Shown here: piece by piece, positions 12,129 through 22,787 of the stretch
Position numbering within the stretch: position 1 is the first letter of the stretch
How the letters are laid out: each line of letters starts with the position of its first letter
Assembly: GCF_004363555.1 (NCBI RefSeq)
Contig: NZ_SNZJ01000026.1
Coordinates: forward strand, 1-64,000
Reading direction: 5' to 3'
Source: Halomonas ventosae
GTDB taxonomy: Bacteria > Pseudomonadota > Gammaproteobacteria > Pseudomonadales > Halomonadaceae
Length of the DNA: 64,000 nucleotides
Position numbers and translations under genes: made by a program
Notes under the pieces: model-generated
Told to the model about the DNA's origin: nothing
The model's input: only the letters and a program-made list of their open reading frames with translations
The model's database searches: none

Positions 12129-13973
12129 TCAGTCTAGCCGGGTCAGGTCGCGCACCGCACCCTTGTCGGCGGAGGTCGCCAGCAGGGCATAGGCCTTGAG
12201 CGCCGCCGAGACCTTGCGGTCGCGCTGGATACTCGGCTTCCAGGCCTCGCTGCCCTTCGCCTCCTCCGCCTCGCGACGGCGGGCGAGCTCCTCGTCGGGG
12301 AGCTTCACGTCGATGCGCCGATTGGGGATGTCGATGCGGATGAGGTCGCCGCTCTCCACCAGCCCGATGGCGCCGCCGGCGGCGGCCTCCGGCGAGGCGT
12401 GGCCGATGGAGAGCCCCGAGGTGCCACCGGAGAACCGCCCATCGGTGAGCAGCGCGCACGCCTTGCCCAGCCCCTTGGACTTCAGGTAGCTGGTCGGGTA
12501 GAGCATCTCCTGCATGCCGGGGCCGCCCCTGGGCCCCTCGTAGCGGATGACGACCACCTCGCCCTCCTTCACCTGGCCACCGAGGATATGCTCCACCGCC
12601 TGGTCCTGGGACTCCACCACGTGGGCCGGGCCCTCGAAGACCAGGATCGACTCGTCGACGCCGGCGGTCTTCACCACGCAGCCGTCCTCGGCGATGTTGC
12701 CCTTGAGCACCGCCAGCCCCCCCTCGCGGGAGAAGGCATGCTCGAGGTCACGGATGCAGCCGCCGGCCCGGTCGCCGTCGAGGCTCGGCCAGCGGGCAGC
12801 CTGGGAGAAGGCCTCCTGGGTGGGGATGCCACCCGGGCCGGCCTTGTAGAACTCCACCACCTCGGGGCTCGGCGAGCGCATGATGTCCCACTCGTCCAGG
12901 GCGTCCTTGAGGGTATCGCCGTAGACGGTGGGCACCCGGGTATCCAGCACCCCGGCGCGGTCCAGCTCGCCGAGGATGGCCATGATGCCGCCGGCGCGAT
13001 GGCAGTCCTCGATATGGTACTGCTGGGTGTTGGGGGCCAGCTTGCAGAGCTGCGGTACCTCCCGGGAGAGACGGTCGATGTCGGCCATGGTGAAGTCCAC
13101 CTCGCCCTCCTGGGCGGCGGCCAGCAGGTGCAGGATGGTGTTGGTGGAGCCGCCCATGGCGATGTCCAGGGTCATGGCGTTCCTGAACGCCGCCTTCGAG
13201 CCGATGGCCCGCGGCAGCAGGTGCGCCTCGTTGCCCTCGTAGACCCGCTTGGCCAGTTCGACGATGCGGCTTCCCGCCTCTTCGAACAGCCGGCGGCGGT
13301 CGGCGTGGGTGGCAAGCACGGTGCCGTTGCCCGGCAACGCGAGGCCCAGGGCCTCCATCAGGCAGTTCATGGAGTTGGCGGTGAACATGCCCGAGCAGCT
13401 GCCGCAGGTCGGGCAGGCGCTGCGCTCGATCTCCTCGATCTCCTCGTCGCTGTAGCGGTCGTCGGCGGCCGAGATCATCGCATCGATCAGGTCGATGCCG
13501 TGGTCGAGCAGCTTGGTCTTGCCCGCCTCCATGGGCCCGCCGGAGACGAAGATCACCGGGATGTTGAGGCGCATGGCGGCGTTGAGCATCCCGGGGGTGA
13601 TCTTGTCGCAGTTGGAGATGCAGACCAGGGCATCGGCGCAGTGGGCGTTGACCATGTACTCGACGCTGTCGGCGATCAGGTCGCGGCTCGGCAGCGAATA
13701 GAGCATGCCGTCGTGGCCCATGGCGATGCCGTCGTCCACCGCGATGGTGTTGAACTCCTTGGCCACGCCGCCCGCCTTCTCGATCTCGCGGGCCACCAGC
13801 TGCCCCATGTCCTTCAGGTGTACGTGGCCCGGCACGAACTGGGTGAAGGAGTTGGCCACGGCGATGATCGGCTTGTGGAAGTCGTCATCCTTCATGCCGG
13901 TGGCACGCCACAGGGCGCGGGCGCCGGCCATGTTGCGGCCGGCGGTGGTGGTGCGGGAACGATACTCGGGCAT
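12129..13973 (-). CDS. ilvD: dihydroxy-acid dehydratase
   Basis: 614-residue iron-sulfur dehydratase of valine/isoleucine (and pantothenate) synthesis. Cys122 in [10 protein letters not shown] and the [11 protein letters not shown] block (Cys187, 190, 193) are the cluster-binding region, and [13 protein letters not shown] and PCTP-region-like motifs are in place. The length equals the E. coli enzyme (616). Start [17 protein letters not shown] is canonical. It stands alone, 97 bases downstream of thiQ on the same strand, apart from other ilv genes. Confidence 0.95.
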   Translation of the reverse strand: MPEYRSRTTTAGRNMAGARALWRATGMKDDDFHKPIIAVANSFTQFVPGHVHLKDMGQLVAREIEKAGGVAKEFNTIAVDDGIAMGHDGMLYSLPSRDLIADSVEYMVNAHCADALVCISNCDKITPGMLNAAMRLNIPVIFVSGGPMEAGKTKLLDHGIDLIDAMISAADDRYSDEEIEEIERSACPTCGSCSGMFTANSMNCLMEALGLALPGNGTVLATHADRRRLFEEAGSRIVELAKRVYEGNEAHLLPRAIGSKAAFRNAMTLDIAMGGSTNTILHLLAAAQEGEVDFTMADIDRLSREVPQLCKLAPNTQQYHIEDCHRAGGIMAILGELDRAGVLDTRVPTVYGDTLKDALDEWDIMRSPSPEVVEFYKAGPGGIPTQEAFSQAARWPSLDGDRAGGCIRDLEHAFSREGGLAVLKGNIAEDGCVVKTAGVDESILVFEGPAHVVESQDQAVEHILGGQVKEGEVVVIRYEGPRGGPGMQEMLYPTSYLKSKGLGKACALLTDGRFSGGTSGLSIGHASPEAAAGGAIGLVESGDLIRIDIPNRRIDVKLPDEELARRREAEEAKGSEAWKPSIQRDRKVSAALKAYALLATSADKGAVRDLTRLD

Positions 13974-14070
13974 GGTGTCCTCTTCTCATCGTGCAGCCGC
14001 CTTGTGCCGGCGGCTCGGGTGTCCAGTCAGCCCCAGATTCTGTCACGCGCCCGGCCGTCAGGCCAGTCGC

Positions 14071-14724
14071 TCAGGCCAAGGGGCGCAGCCGGCCGCCCTC
14101 CAGCCGGCAGCGCCGGTCGGCCAGCGCCTCGATGTCGTCGCGGTCGTGGCTGACCAGCACCACCGCCGCCCCCGCGGCCTTCTGGCGGCGCACCAGGGCC
14201 CAGAGGCCGTCGCGGGTCGCCTCGTCCAGGCCGGAGAAGGGCTCGTCGAGCAGCAGGACCCGGGAGCCGCGCAGCAGCGCTCGCAGCAGCGCCACGCGCT
14301 GGCGCTGGCCGCCGGAGAGCTCCCCGGGCAGGCGGTCATGCAGCCCCTCGAGCCCCACCTCGGCCAGCCCCTCATGGATGCGGGCACGCTGCTCGCGGGT
14401 TAGCTTCATGTCCGGCGCCAGCCCCAGCCCCACGTTGAGCCAGACCGGCAGCTGGTCGAAGAGGTTGTGCTCCTGGAAGACGGTGGTAATGCCGCGCTCC
14501 CAGGGCGGCAGCGCCAGCAGGTCCTGGCCCTGCCAGGCGAGCGTGCCGCCGGCGGGCTCGAGGAACCCCGCCAGCAGCCCCAGCAGGGTGCTCTTGCCGG
14601 AACCGGACGGCCCCTCCACCGACAGACACTCGCCCGGGGCGAGCCGGAAGCTGAAGTGGAAGTCCGGCGTCTCGCCGGGCTCAAAGCGGTCGTAGTGGAA
14701 GCTCAGGTCACGACACTCGAGCAT
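14071..14724 (-). CDS. thiQ: thiamine ABC transporter ATPase
   Basis: 217-residue ABC ATPase. Walker A is GPSGSGKSTL, the signature LSGGQRQRVALLRAL, and Walker B LLLDEPFSGLD. ELSGGQ-type spacing and N-terminal MLECRDLSFHYDRF resemble ThiQ. It overlaps thiP by 17 bases and is the last gene of thiBPQ, energising import of thiamine and its phosphates. Confidence 0.92.
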   Translation of the reverse strand: MLECRDLSFHYDRFEPGETPDFHFSFRLAPGECLSVEGPSGSGKSTLLGLLAGFLEPAGGTLAWQGQDLLALPPWERGITTVFQEHNLFDQLPVWLNVGLGLAPDMKLTREQRARIHEGLAEVGLEGLHDRLPGELSGGQRQRVALLRALLRGSRVLLLDEPFSGLDEATRDGLWALVRRQKAAGAAVVLVSHDRDDIEALADRRCRLEGGRLRPLA

Positions 14725-16381
14725 GGCGCTCCTCGCGGGTGTGGCGGTTCCAGGGGTAACGGGGCGGACGACGGGTCAGCCAGCCCAGCAGCACGAAGAC
14801 CAGCACCACCAGCACCAGCAGCACCAGTGCCGTGGCGGCGGCGCCCTGCCAGCGATAGCCGCCCAGCTGCTGGTAGAGCAGCATCGGCAGGGTCGGCGCC
14901 GAGGGGCTGCCGAACAGGGCGATAACGCTGAAGTCACCCAGCGACAGGGTCATGGCATAGGCCAGCGCCAGGGCCAGGGGGCGGCGCAGCCGCGGCCAGA
15001 CCAGCCAGCGCAGCCGGGCCCGTCCGCGGATGCCGAACTGGTCGGCCAGGCGCTCCTCGGATGCCGACAAACCCGGCAGGGCCCCGCGCACCACCTGCAT
15101 GGCGAAGGGCAGTGCCATGAAGGCATTGACCAGCACCACCAGGGCATAGCCCTGCCAGCCGCTGCCCAGGGTCGGGCGCAGCAGCAGGAAGAGCCCGGTG
15201 CCCAGCACTAGGGAGGGGATCACCAGGATCAGCTGACCGCCCCCCTCCATCAGCAGCGCCGCCCCGCCGTGGCGGCGGGCCTTGAGCCAGCGGCTGCCCA
15301 CCAGCAGGGCCACCGCCAGCGACAGGGCCCCGGCCCCCGCGCCCAGGGCCATCACCAGGCTGCGCGCCGCCGCCGGCCACAGGCTCGCGCTGCTCGGCAG
15401 CTCGGGCAGCCCGCTGAGTCCCGCCAGCACCACCGCGGCGAGCGGCGGCAGCAGCAGTGCCGCCAGGGCGGTGAGCCAGGCCGCATCGGTGAGCCGCGAG
15501 ACGCCGACGCCGTCGCGCCGGTGCCAGCGCCCGCCGGCCGGCAGGGCGGCGCTGCCGACCACCAGCGAGGGCGACCCGCCCCGGGAGAGGGCCAGCAGCC
15601 ACAGCGACAGGCAGATGACCAGCTGGGTCAGCGCCAGCAGGGCCGCCAGGGCCAGGTCATGGTCGAACTTGAGCGCCTGGTAGAGCGCCACCTCCAGGGT
15701 CGAGGAGCGCGGCCCGCCGCCCAGCGTCATGACGATGGCGAAGCTGGTGAAGCAGAGGGTGAAGACCAGCGCCGCCAGGCGCGGCAGCAGCGGTGCAAGG
15801 CGCGGCCACTCCAGGGTGCGCCAGAGGGTCGCCCGCGTCAGCCCCAGTTGGGAGGCCAGCCGCCAGTGCGCCGCGGGGGCCGTCTCCAGAGCCTGAAGCA
15901 TCAGCCGGGCCGAGAGCGGCAGGTTGTAGAAGACATGGGCCAGCACGATGCCGGAGAGCCCATAGAGATAGCCCGACTCCGCGCCGGTCAGCCACTCCCA
16001 GAGCGGCGCCGCCCAGCCGCGCCGGCCGTGCACCGCCACCAGGCCGAACAGGCCGATCAGCGTGGGCAGCACCAGCGAGAGCTCCATGGCCCGCAGCAGC
16101 AGGGCGCGACCCGGGAAGCGCGGTCGCCGCGCCAGGGCCAGGGCCACCGGCACGGCGAGCCCCACCGCCAGCAGGGTCGAGAGGGTCGCCTGCCAGAGGG
16201 TGAAGCGCAGCACGGCGGCCAGCCACGGCTCCTGCCACAGCGCGGCCGGGTGCAGGCCGCGGGCCTGCCACAGCAGCGCCCCGAGGCTGCCGAGCCCCAG
16301 CCCCACCACCGCCGTCAGGGCGGCGAGGCCGAGCCCCGGCGGCCAGCGCGAGAGCGTGGCCCAGCGTGAGGCTGTAGTCAC
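14708..16381 (-). CDS. thiP: thiamine ABC transporter permease
   Basis: About 557-residue inner-membrane permease made of two homologous halves, each with a binding-protein-dependent transport (EAA) loop, and about 12 hydrophobic segments, as in E. coli ThiP (536). There is no good ATG. The GTG at 16381 (MTTASRWATLSRW) lies 5 bases after the thiB stop and gives the family-like N-terminus. An in-frame GTG at 16411 would add 10 residues and overlap thiB by 25 bases. It forms the channel for ThiB-bound thiamine. Confidence 0.9.
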   Translation of the reverse strand: MTTASRWATLSRWPPGLGLAALTAVVGLGLGSLGALLWQARGLHPAALWQEPWLAAVLRFTLWQATLSTLLAVGLAVPVALALARRPRFPGRALLLRAMELSLVLPTLIGLFGLVAVHGRRGWAAPLWEWLTGAESGYLYGLSGIVLAHVFYNLPLSARLMLQALETAPAAHWRLASQLGLTRATLWRTLEWPRLAPLLPRLAALVFTLCFTSFAIVMTLGGGPRSSTLEVALYQALKFDHDLALAALLALTQLVICLSLWLLALSRGGSPSLVVGSAALPAGGRWHRRDGVGVSRLTDAAWLTALAALLLPPLAAVVLAGLSGLPELPSSASLWPAAARSLVMALGAGAGALSLAVALLVGSRWLKARRHGGAALLMEGGGQLILVIPSLVLGTGLFLLLRPTLGSGWQGYALVVLVNAFMALPFAMQVVRGALPGLSASEERLADQFGIRGRARLRWLVWPRLRRPLALALAYAMTLSLGDFSVIALFGSPSAPTLPMLLYQQLGGYRWQGAAATALVLLVLVVLVFVLLGWLTRRPPRYPWNRHTREERHARVS

Positions 16382-16386
16382 CTCGC

Positions 16387-17385
16387 TCAGCGCACGCTGG
16401 CGTTGAGCCACTCGCGGATCCAGGCACGACGGTTCTCGCGCACCTCCTCGGGGGTAAAGGTCAGGCTCCGTGGCTGGATCAGGCGGTCGAACACCTCGGG
16501 CAAGTCGTCACCCAAATCGATGGCCGGGTTCATGACGTTGCCCAGGGGGATATGGCGCTGGAAGTCCGGCGTCAGCATGAAGGCCAGGAAGTCGCGGGCC
16601 AGCGCCGGCTGCTCGGTATTCGCCACCATGGCGGCGGTCTCCACCTGCAGGTAGTGGCCCTCCTCGAACTCGGCGGCCTGGTAGCGGTCGGTCTCCTCCA
16701 CCGCCATGTGGTAAGCCGGCGAGGTGGCGTAGGAGAGCACCATGGGCGCCTCGCCGTTCATGAACAGCGAGAAGTAGGCCTGGCTCCAGCTGTTGGTGAC
16801 GGTCAGCACCCGCTCGTTGAGCTTCGCCCAGACGGCCGGGGCCTCCTCCCCGTAGACGTGCTTGATCCACAGCAGCAGGCCCTGGCCGGTGACGCTGGTG
16901 CGTGGGTCCTGGAGGATCAGCTGGACGTCGTCCGGGGCCTCGAGCAGTTCACGGAAGCTGCCCGGCGGCTGGTCGAGCTGTTCGGTGTCGTAGACGAAGG
17001 CGAAGTGGCCCCAGTCGTAGGGCAGGAAGGTGTCATCAGCCCAGTCGATGGGCAGCGCAAGGGGAGCTGTGTCGACCCGGTGGGGAGCCAGCAGCTCAAG
17101 CTCGCGGGCCTCGGCCATCAGGTTCATGTCGAGGCCGAGCACCAGGTCCGCCGCGGTGCCCTCCCCCTCCAGACGCAGGCGCTGGAGGATGTCGACGCCG
17201 CCGTCCAGGGCCACGAAGCGCAGGTCGCAGTCGCCGCAGCGCGCCTCGAAGGCGGCCTCGATGCCGGGCCCGGGTCCCCACTCGGAGACGAAGGAGTCGT
17301 AGGTATAGACGGTAAGCGTTCGCTCGGCGGCGGATGCGGTGCCCGCCGCTACCAGTGTCAGGATCAGGGCTGCCGGTCTTGTCAT
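16387..17385 (-). CDS. thiB: thiamine-binding periplasmic protein
   Basis: 332-residue secreted binding protein with signal peptide MTRPAALILTLVAAGTASA. The mature start (LTVYTYDSFVSEWGPGPGI), ADLVLGLDMNL, QDPRTSVTGQGLLLW, and VLSYATSPAYHM closely follow E. coli ThiB, supporting thiamine/TMP/TPP specificity rather than iron. ATG at 17383-17385 is taken as the start; an ATG at 17403 is possible. No THI-box (TPP riboswitch) is visible between it and lon. Confidence 0.93.
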   Translation of the reverse strand: MTRPAALILTLVAAGTASAAERTLTVYTYDSFVSEWGPGPGIEAAFEARCGDCDLRFVALDGGVDILQRLRLEGEGTAADLVLGLDMNLMAEARELELLAPHRVDTAPLALPIDWADDTFLPYDWGHFAFVYDTEQLDQPPGSFRELLEAPDDVQLILQDPRTSVTGQGLLLWIKHVYGEEAPAVWAKLNERVLTVTNSWSQAYFSLFMNGEAPMVLSYATSPAYHMAVEETDRYQAAEFEEGHYLQVETAAMVANTEQPALARDFLAFMLTPDFQRHIPLGNVMNPAIDLGDDLPEVFDRLIQPRSLTFTPEEVRENRRAWIREWLNASVR

Positions 17386-17407
17386 GGGATGTCCCGTTGT
17401 CATGGAT

Positions 17408-17441
17408 AACCCCGGCATCGGCTCGGCACCGACCCGGGGTT
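17408..17441 (-). terminator. hairpin between lon and thiB
   Basis: Arms AACCCCGG / CCGGGGTT enclose a second small stem (TCGG / CCGA). It lies about 55 bases past the lon stop and just before the thiB start on the minus strand. There is no T tract, so it may be a weak lon terminator or a leader structure for thiB. Confidence 0.45.
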
Positions 17442-17495
17442 GTCTTGCCGCTTACCGCTCATGACGTGCGGCGCAGGCCGAGCCGGCTTTGCCGG

Positions 17496-19928
17496 TCAAC
17501 CGAACACCACCCTGGCCACGTCACGGTAGCGGCCGGCGAAATGCACCGTCATGCCCTCCTTGAGGTAGTCGGGCAGCTCGTCGTAGTCGCGCCGGTTGGC
17601 CTCGGGCAGGATCAGCTCGAAGATGTCGCTGCGTCGGGCGGCGATCACCTTCTCGCGAATGCCGCCCACCGGCAGCACCTGGCCGGTCAGGGTCAGCTCG
17701 CCGGTCATCGCCAGCGGTCGGTCAATGGACCGGTGCCGGGCCAGCGACAGCAGCGCGGTGGCCATGGTGACCCCGGCGGAGGGGCCATCCTTGGGCGTGG
17801 CCCCCTCCGGCACGTGCAGGTGGACGAAGGCCGAGTCGAAGAAGTCCGCATCGGCGCCGTACTCGCCCAGGTGGCCGAGCACGAAGCTGTAGGCGATGTT
17901 GGCCGACTCCTTCATGACGTCGCCGAGCTGGCCGGTGAGCTTGAAGCCGCGGTCCAGGGCGTGCACCTTGCCGGCCTCGACGGAGAGCGTGGCGCCGCCC
18001 ATGGCGGTCCAGGCCAGGCCGGTGACCACGCCCTCGCCCTTCATCACCTGCTCCTTGCGGAAGATCGGCGGCCCCAGGTACTGCTCGAGATTGTTCACCG
18101 AGACCCGTACCGACTGCTGGTCATTCTCCAGCAGCTTCACCGCCGCCTTGCGCACGATGCGGTGCAGCTGCTTCTCGAGCTGGCGCACCCCCGCCTCGCG
18201 GGCGTAGCCCTCGATCACCTGGCGCAGCGCCGCCTCGGTGAGGTTGATGCGCTTCTTGGGCATGCGGTCGCGCTTGAGCAGCTTGGGCCACAGGTGGTGC
18301 TTGGCGATGGCCACCTTCTCCTCGGCGATGTAGCCGGAGAGGCGGATCTGCTCCATGCGGTCGAGCAGCACCGGGGGGATCGCGTCCAGGGTGTTGGCGG
18401 TGCACACGAAGAGCACCTTGGAGAGGTCCAGGCGCACGTCGAGGTAGTGGTCCAGGAAGTCGACGTTCTGCTCCGGGTCGAGCACCTCGAGCAGGGCCGA
18501 GGCGGGGTCGCCCTGGAAGGACTGCCCCATCTTGTCGATCTCGTCGAGCATGATCACCGGGTTCTCGACCTCGACCTCCTTGAGGGCCTGGGCCAGCTTG
18601 CCGGGCATGGCCCCGATGTAGGTACGGCGATGCCCCTTGATCTCGGCCTCGTCGCGCATGCCGCCCACCGAGAAGCGATAGAACTCGCGGCCCAGGGCGT
18701 CGGCGATGGAACGCCCCACCGAGGTCTTGCCGACCCCGGGGGGGCCGACCAGCAGCAGGATGGAGCCCCCCACATCACCCTTGAAGGTGCCCTCGGCGAG
18801 GAACTCGACGATACGCTCCTTGACGTCCTTCAGGCCGTCATGGTCGCGGTCGAGCACCGACCGGGCATGGGCCAGGTCGAGCTGGTCCTGGCTGCGCACC
18901 CCCCAGGGCATGGCGGTGAGCCAGTCCAGGTAGTTGCGGGTGGTGCCATATTCCGGCGAGCCGGTCTCCAGCACCGAGAGCTTGTCGAGCTCGTCGTCGA
19001 TGCGCTCCATGACCCGCTCCGGCACCACGCGCCCCTCCAGGCGGGCACGGAAGGTGTCGACATCGTTCTCGCGGTCGTCCTTGGAGATGCCAAGCTCGCG
19101 CTGGATCACCTTGAGCTGCTCGCGCAGGAAGAACTCCCGCTGGCGCTCCTGCATCTGGGCATTGACCTGGTCGCTGATCTCGCTCTGCAGCTGGGCGACC
19201 TCGATCTCCTTGCGCAGCAGGGGCAGTACCTTCTGCATGCGGGCCATCACCGGCATGGTCTCCAGCACGTCCTGCAGCTCGGGGCCCTTGGCCGAGGTGA
19301 TGGCCGCGGCGAAGTCGGTCAGCGGGCCGGGCTCGTGGGGGCTGAAGCGGTTCAGGTAGTGCTTGAGCTCCTCGCCGTAGAGCGGGTTGATCGGCAGCAG
19401 CTCCTTGATGCCGTTGATCAGCGCCATGGCATAGGCGCGGGTCTCGTCCTCCTCGACGTCCACCGGCTCGCGGGGATAGCTCACCTCCACCAGGTAGGGC
19501 GGCGTGCGGGAGAGCCAGCGCTGGATGCGGAAGCGGCGCACGCCCTGGGCGATGAACTGGATCTGCTGCTCCTCGCCCTGCAGCTTGTGCACCTTGACCG
19601 CGGTGCCGATCTCGGGGAAGTCCTCGTCGCCGAGCTCCTCGACTCCCGTCTCGCCGACGAAGGCCAGGCCCACGGTATGGTGCGGCGTGTTGCCGACGCG
19701 GCGGATGGTCTCCTCCCAGCGCTCGCGGTTGACCACCAGCGGCTGGACCTGGGCGGGAAAGAAGGGCCGGTTGTGGATCGGCAGCAGGTAGATGCGCTCG
19801 GGCAGCGAGTCGCTGGCGGGCACCACCGCGTGGTGGCCCTCCTCGCCCGGCCGCTCGTCGTAGGAGGCGTCGTCGCTGTTGGCCTGGATCCAGTCCAGGC
19901 CATCCTGCGCTTCGTGGTCGTCGCTCAT
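17496..19928 (-). CDS. lon: ATP-dependent serine protease Lon
   Basis: 810-residue cytoplasmic AAA+ protease. The N-terminal substrate domain is preceded by an acidic extension of about 40 residues not typical of E. coli Lon (784). Walker [10 protein letters not shown] is at about 395-403, Walker B is IMLDEIDKM, and the proteolytic serine is in the motif DGPSAG with a downstream [10 protein letters not shown] that carries the catalytic lysine. GAGG lies about 9 bases before the ATG. Lon degrades misfolded and regulatory proteins. No clp or hup gene is adjacent, unlike the usual clpX-lon-hupB order. Confidence 0.96.
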   Translation of the reverse strand: MSDDHEAQDGLDWIQANSDDASYDERPGEEGHHAVVPASDSLPERIYLLPIHNRPFFPAQVQPLVVNRERWEETIRRVGNTPHHTVGLAFVGETGVEELGDEDFPEIGTAVKVHKLQGEEQQIQFIAQGVRRFRIQRWLSRTPPYLVEVSYPREPVDVEEDETRAYAMALINGIKELLPINPLYGEELKHYLNRFSPHEPGPLTDFAAAITSAKGPELQDVLETMPVMARMQKVLPLLRKEIEVAQLQSEISDQVNAQMQERQREFFLREQLKVIQRELGISKDDRENDVDTFRARLEGRVVPERVMERIDDELDKLSVLETGSPEYGTTRNYLDWLTAMPWGVRSQDQLDLAHARSVLDRDHDGLKDVKERIVEFLAEGTFKGDVGGSILLLVGPPGVGKTSVGRSIADALGREFYRFSVGGMRDEAEIKGHRRTYIGAMPGKLAQALKEVEVENPVIMLDEIDKMGQSFQGDPASALLEVLDPEQNVDFLDHYLDVRLDLSKVLFVCTANTLDAIPPVLLDRMEQIRLSGYIAEEKVAIAKHHLWPKLLKRDRMPKKRINLTEAALRQVIEGYAREAGVRQLEKQLHRIVRKAAVKLLENDQQSVRVSVNNLEQYLGPPIFRKEQVMKGEGVVTGLAWTAMGGATLSVEAGKVHALDRGFKLTGQLGDVMKESANIAYSFVLGHLGEYGADADFFDSAFVHLHVPEGATPKDGPSAGVTMATALLSLARHRSIDRPLAMTGELTLTGQVLPVGGIREKVIAARRSDIFELILPEANRRDYDELPDYLKEGMTVHFAGRYRDVARVVFG

Positions 19929-20006
19929 GCGTTCCTCGTCCTGGATCGTCGGGATGGGTTCCCGGGGCTGCCCTCAGGAATGCGGGCACCGGCGCCCGAC
20001 TTCAAG

Positions 20007-21269
20007 TCACTGCAGTCGCTCGAGGGCCGGCGGCAGCGGGCGGCCGTTGATCCGCACCCGGCCACGCACCACGTCGACCTCCAGGTCCTGGGTGTCCAGC
20101 GGCAGGCCGAGCCACAGGGCCACCACCTTGGGCACCTGGTGCCAGGTGAGGTCACCGTAGAGCCGCGCCCGCCAGCGGGCCTGCTCGCTGGCCTGGTCAT
20201 CGGGATCTGCGAGTGCGACCAGGCTCAGCTCCTCTAGCCGGCGCGAATCGAAGAACAGCGCCCCGTCACCCCGCGCGTCCAGCCCCAGCATCGGGCTGTC
20301 CAGGGCGATGGCATGAATGTCCAGGCGTGGCGAATCCTGGAGCATGGCCAGCAGCTGCGGCTCCAGGCGCGCGAGCAGCTCGCGGCCGTCCTGGGCGGCA
20401 TCGCCCCGGGCCGCCTCGTCGCGCAGTACCGCCAGCACGCTGCGCAGGGCGTCGGCGTTGACCCGCGACAGCTCCAGGGCAACACGGCCGGCGAGCAGCA
20501 CCTGCTCCGCCGTCACCAGTCGGTCCAGGGTCAGCTCGCTCTCGACGCGCAGCTCCTGCTCGTCGAGGACCGTGCGGCTGTGCAGGACCAGCCCATGGGC
20601 CTCCAACTCGAGGTCCGGCTGATGCCAGCCCAGTCGCTCCACCTTGAGCAGGTCCTGCTGGCTGAAGTGGTAGGCGCCCTCGGTATAGGCGTAGCGGCTC
20701 TCCAGGGTGGTCGGCCCCGCTTCCAGGGTGACCGGGCCATCGCTGAGCCGCCAGGGCGCAAGCCGGGCCTGCAGCCGCCAGTCGCCGTAGACGCCGCCGA
20801 AGGTGATCCGCCCGCCGCGAAAGTCGAGCTCGCGCCCCGCCTGGCTGACGATGAAGGGCGCCAGCTCGAGGTGCCCCTCCAGGGTCGCGCCGAGAGTGCG
20901 ATAGCGGGCCTGCAAGGTGGGCGGGGTCGAGGGAAGCGCGTCGCCGAACAGGCGCCGGTCGCCCGGCCCGAAATGCGGTCTCAGTTCGCCGTCGATGCGG
21001 GTGCTGATCACCCCGTGACGCGCCACGTAGGGCAGCTCCAGGTGCCAGGCCTGGCCGAAGCGGGGGGTCAGGTGGAGGGTGCCGCGGGACTCGAGCCAGC
21101 CGCGGTCGACGTCGCTGCGTTTCACCGCGAGCTCCCCCCGGGCGGCGAGGTCATCCAGGGCCCGGGCGAGTTCGCGCTCGAAGAGCACGCCGGAGAGGTA
21201 CTGGGCGATGCCCCAGAGCAGCGCCAGCCCCACCACCAGCGGGACGATCAGTCGTTCCTTGCGCATCAT
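20007..21269 (-). CDS. DUF945 (YdgA-like) membrane-anchored protein
   Basis: 420-residue protein with one N-terminal membrane anchor (LIVPLVVGLALLWGIAQYL) and a large extracytoplasmic beta-rich region. The opening (AxxxSGVLFERELARALDDL, then SDVDRGWLESRGTL) is the DUF945/YdgA pattern. Biochemical function is unknown. Two overlapping ATGs (21269, 21266) can serve as start. It lies between pgpA and lon, on the same strand, with about 75 bases on either side. Confidence 0.8.
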   Translation of the reverse strand: MMRKERLIVPLVVGLALLWGIAQYLSGVLFERELARALDDLAARGELAVKRSDVDRGWLESRGTLHLTPRFGQAWHLELPYVARHGVISTRIDGELRPHFGPGDRRLFGDALPSTPPTLQARYRTLGATLEGHLELAPFIVSQAGRELDFRGGRITFGGVYGDWRLQARLAPWRLSDGPVTLEAGPTTLESRYAYTEGAYHFSQQDLLKVERLGWHQPDLELEAHGLVLHSRTVLDEQELRVESELTLDRLVTAEQVLLAGRVALELSRVNADALRSVLAVLRDEAARGDAAQDGRELLARLEPQLLAMLQDSPRLDIHAIALDSPMLGLDARGDGALFFDSRRLEELSLVALADPDDQASEQARWRARLYGDLTWHQVPKVVALWLGLPLDTQDLEVDVVRGRVRINGRPLPPALERLQ

Positions 21270-21344
21270 GGCATTCCTTACCCGCGCCTTGTGCGGACCA
21301 CTCCTGTGTCGTCGGGACGCTGACGAACTTTCGTTGCCGCCGGA

Positions 21345-21818
21345 TCAGTGGAGCCAGAACCACAGGTGCATGGTACTCCATGCATAGGCGGCCGCGAGGA
21401 CATCGTCGATCATGATGCCGAAGCCGCCGGCCACCCGCCGGTCCGCCCAGCGGATCGGCCAGGGCTTGAAGACATCGAAGATGCGGAAGACCACGAACCC
21501 CCAGAGGGCGGCCTCCCAGGAGAAGGGCACCGCCGCCATGGTCAGCCAGTAGCCGACGAACTCGTCCCAGACGATGCCCGAGTGGTCGTGGACCCCCAGG
21601 TCGTGGGAGGTCTTGTCGCACAGCCAGATGCCCCACAGGAAGGTCACCGCCACCAGGCCCAGGTACCAGCCCAGCGGCAGCTCGGACATCAGCCAGTAGA
21701 AGGGGATCGCGGCCAGGGTACCGAAGGTACCGGGCGCGAAGGGCACGGTGCCGCTGCCCAGCCCGAAGGCCAGGAAGTGCACGGGGCGTCGCCAGACGCT
21801 GGCGGGGGCCTGGTTCAT
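21345..21818 (-). CDS. pgpA: phosphatidylglycerophosphatase A
   Basis: 157-residue integral inner-membrane phosphatase that makes phosphatidylglycerol from PGP. Family motifs are FGLGSGTVPFAPGTFGT, the acidic IVWDEFVGYW, FRIFDVFKPWPI and GIMIDDVLAA, with about four hydrophobic helices. The start ATG at 21816-21818 overlaps the thiL stop by 4 bases. It is the last gene of the nrdR...pgpA operon, as in many gammaproteobacteria. Confidence 0.94.
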   Translation of the reverse strand: MNQAPASVWRRPVHFLAFGLGSGTVPFAPGTFGTLAAIPFYWLMSELPLGWYLGLVAVTFLWGIWLCDKTSHDLGVHDHSGIVWDEFVGYWLTMAAVPFSWEAALWGFVVFRIFDVFKPWPIRWADRRVAGGFGIMIDDVLAAAYAWSTMHLWFWLH

Positions 21819-22774
21819 GGGGCACCCTCTCCCGGGAAGTGCTGCCAGCCCCGCTCGCCGGTGACTGTCACCCCCCGCAGGCCGGGCTGGTCGCTGACGC
21901 GACCGATCACCGTCAGGGGCAGGTCCAGGGCGGCCAGCCGGGCGCGGGCCTCGTCGAGGTGTTCGGGGGGCAGGCCGAGCAGCAGCTCGTAGTCGTCGCC
22001 GCCATGGAGCCCCGCCTGCCGGGCCCCCTCCTCGCCCAGCGCTGCCACCAGGCCCTCGGCCAGGGGCAGCGTGTCGGGCATCAGCTCGGCCCCGACACCC
22101 GAGGCCTCGAGGACATGCCCGAGGTCGGCCAGCAGGCCGTCGGAGATGTCGATGGCGGCACTGGCCAGGCCGCGCAGGGCCAGGCCTGCCTCGAGGCGCG
22201 GCAGCGGGTGGAGATAGCGTTCGAGCAGCGGATGGCCGGTGTCCCGCTCGCCGCGGCGCCATAGGGCCAGCCCCCCGGCACCGCCTCCCAACGCACCGGT
22301 CACCGCCAGCAGGTCGCCCGGCCGGGCCCCGCTGCGGGTCAATGCCTGCTCGGCGGGCACCTCGCCCATCACCGTCACGCCGATGGACAGCGTCCCGCGG
22401 GTCACGTCGCCGCCCACCAGGGCCGTGCCGGTGACATCGCAGAGCTCGTGGAAGCCCCGCGCGAAATCCGCCAGCCAGGCATCGTCATCGGCCGCCGGCA
22501 GGGTCAGCGACATCAGGCACCAGCGGGCACGGGCGCCCATGGCGGCGAGGTCGCTCAGGCTTACCGCCAGCGCCCGGCGGCCGACCGCCACGGCCGGCGC
22601 ATCCTCGGGAAAGTGGATGCCGGCCACCGAGGTATCGACGCTGACCGCGAGCCGCTGACCCGGCGTCGGGGCCAGCAGGGTGCAGTCGTCCCCCACGCCC
22701 AGGGTCACGCCGGCCTCCGCCCCCGGCGGGTCGGGGGTAAAGAAGCGGGTGATGAGCTCGAATTCGCTGTGCAT
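21815..22774 (-). CDS. thiL: thiamine-monophosphate kinase
   Basis: 319-residue AIR-synthase-fold kinase that makes thiamine diphosphate from TMP. Motifs: GVGDDCTLLAPTPG near the N-terminus, SVDTSVAGIHFP, GGDVTRG, DISDGLLADLGH and LHGGDDYELL. It complements the thiBPQ importer 4 kb away. It is translationally coupled to pgpA and follows nusB by 13 bases. Confidence 0.95.
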   Translation of the reverse strand: MHSEFELITRFFTPDPPGAEAGVTLGVGDDCTLLAPTPGQRLAVSVDTSVAGIHFPEDAPAVAVGRRALAVSLSDLAAMGARARWCLMSLTLPAADDDAWLADFARGFHELCDVTGTALVGGDVTRGTLSIGVTVMGEVPAEQALTRSGARPGDLLAVTGALGGGAGGLALWRRGERDTGHPLLERYLHPLPRLEAGLALRGLASAAIDISDGLLADLGHVLEASGVGAELMPDTLPLAEGLVAALGEEGARQAGLHGGDDYELLLGLPPEHLDEARARLAALDLPLTVIGRVSDQPGLRGVTVTGERGWQHFPGEGAP

Positions 22775-22787
22775 CAGGGACGGACCT

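Noticed and set aside
17386-17495. TPP riboswitch before thiB
   Set aside because: No CTGAGA or other THI-box core on either strand; only a short GC-rich hairpin is present.
17334-20237. 967-residue plus-strand open frame opposite lon
   Set aside because: It lies across lon, which is complete with all catalytic motifs; the plus frame is low-complexity and has no recognisable domain.
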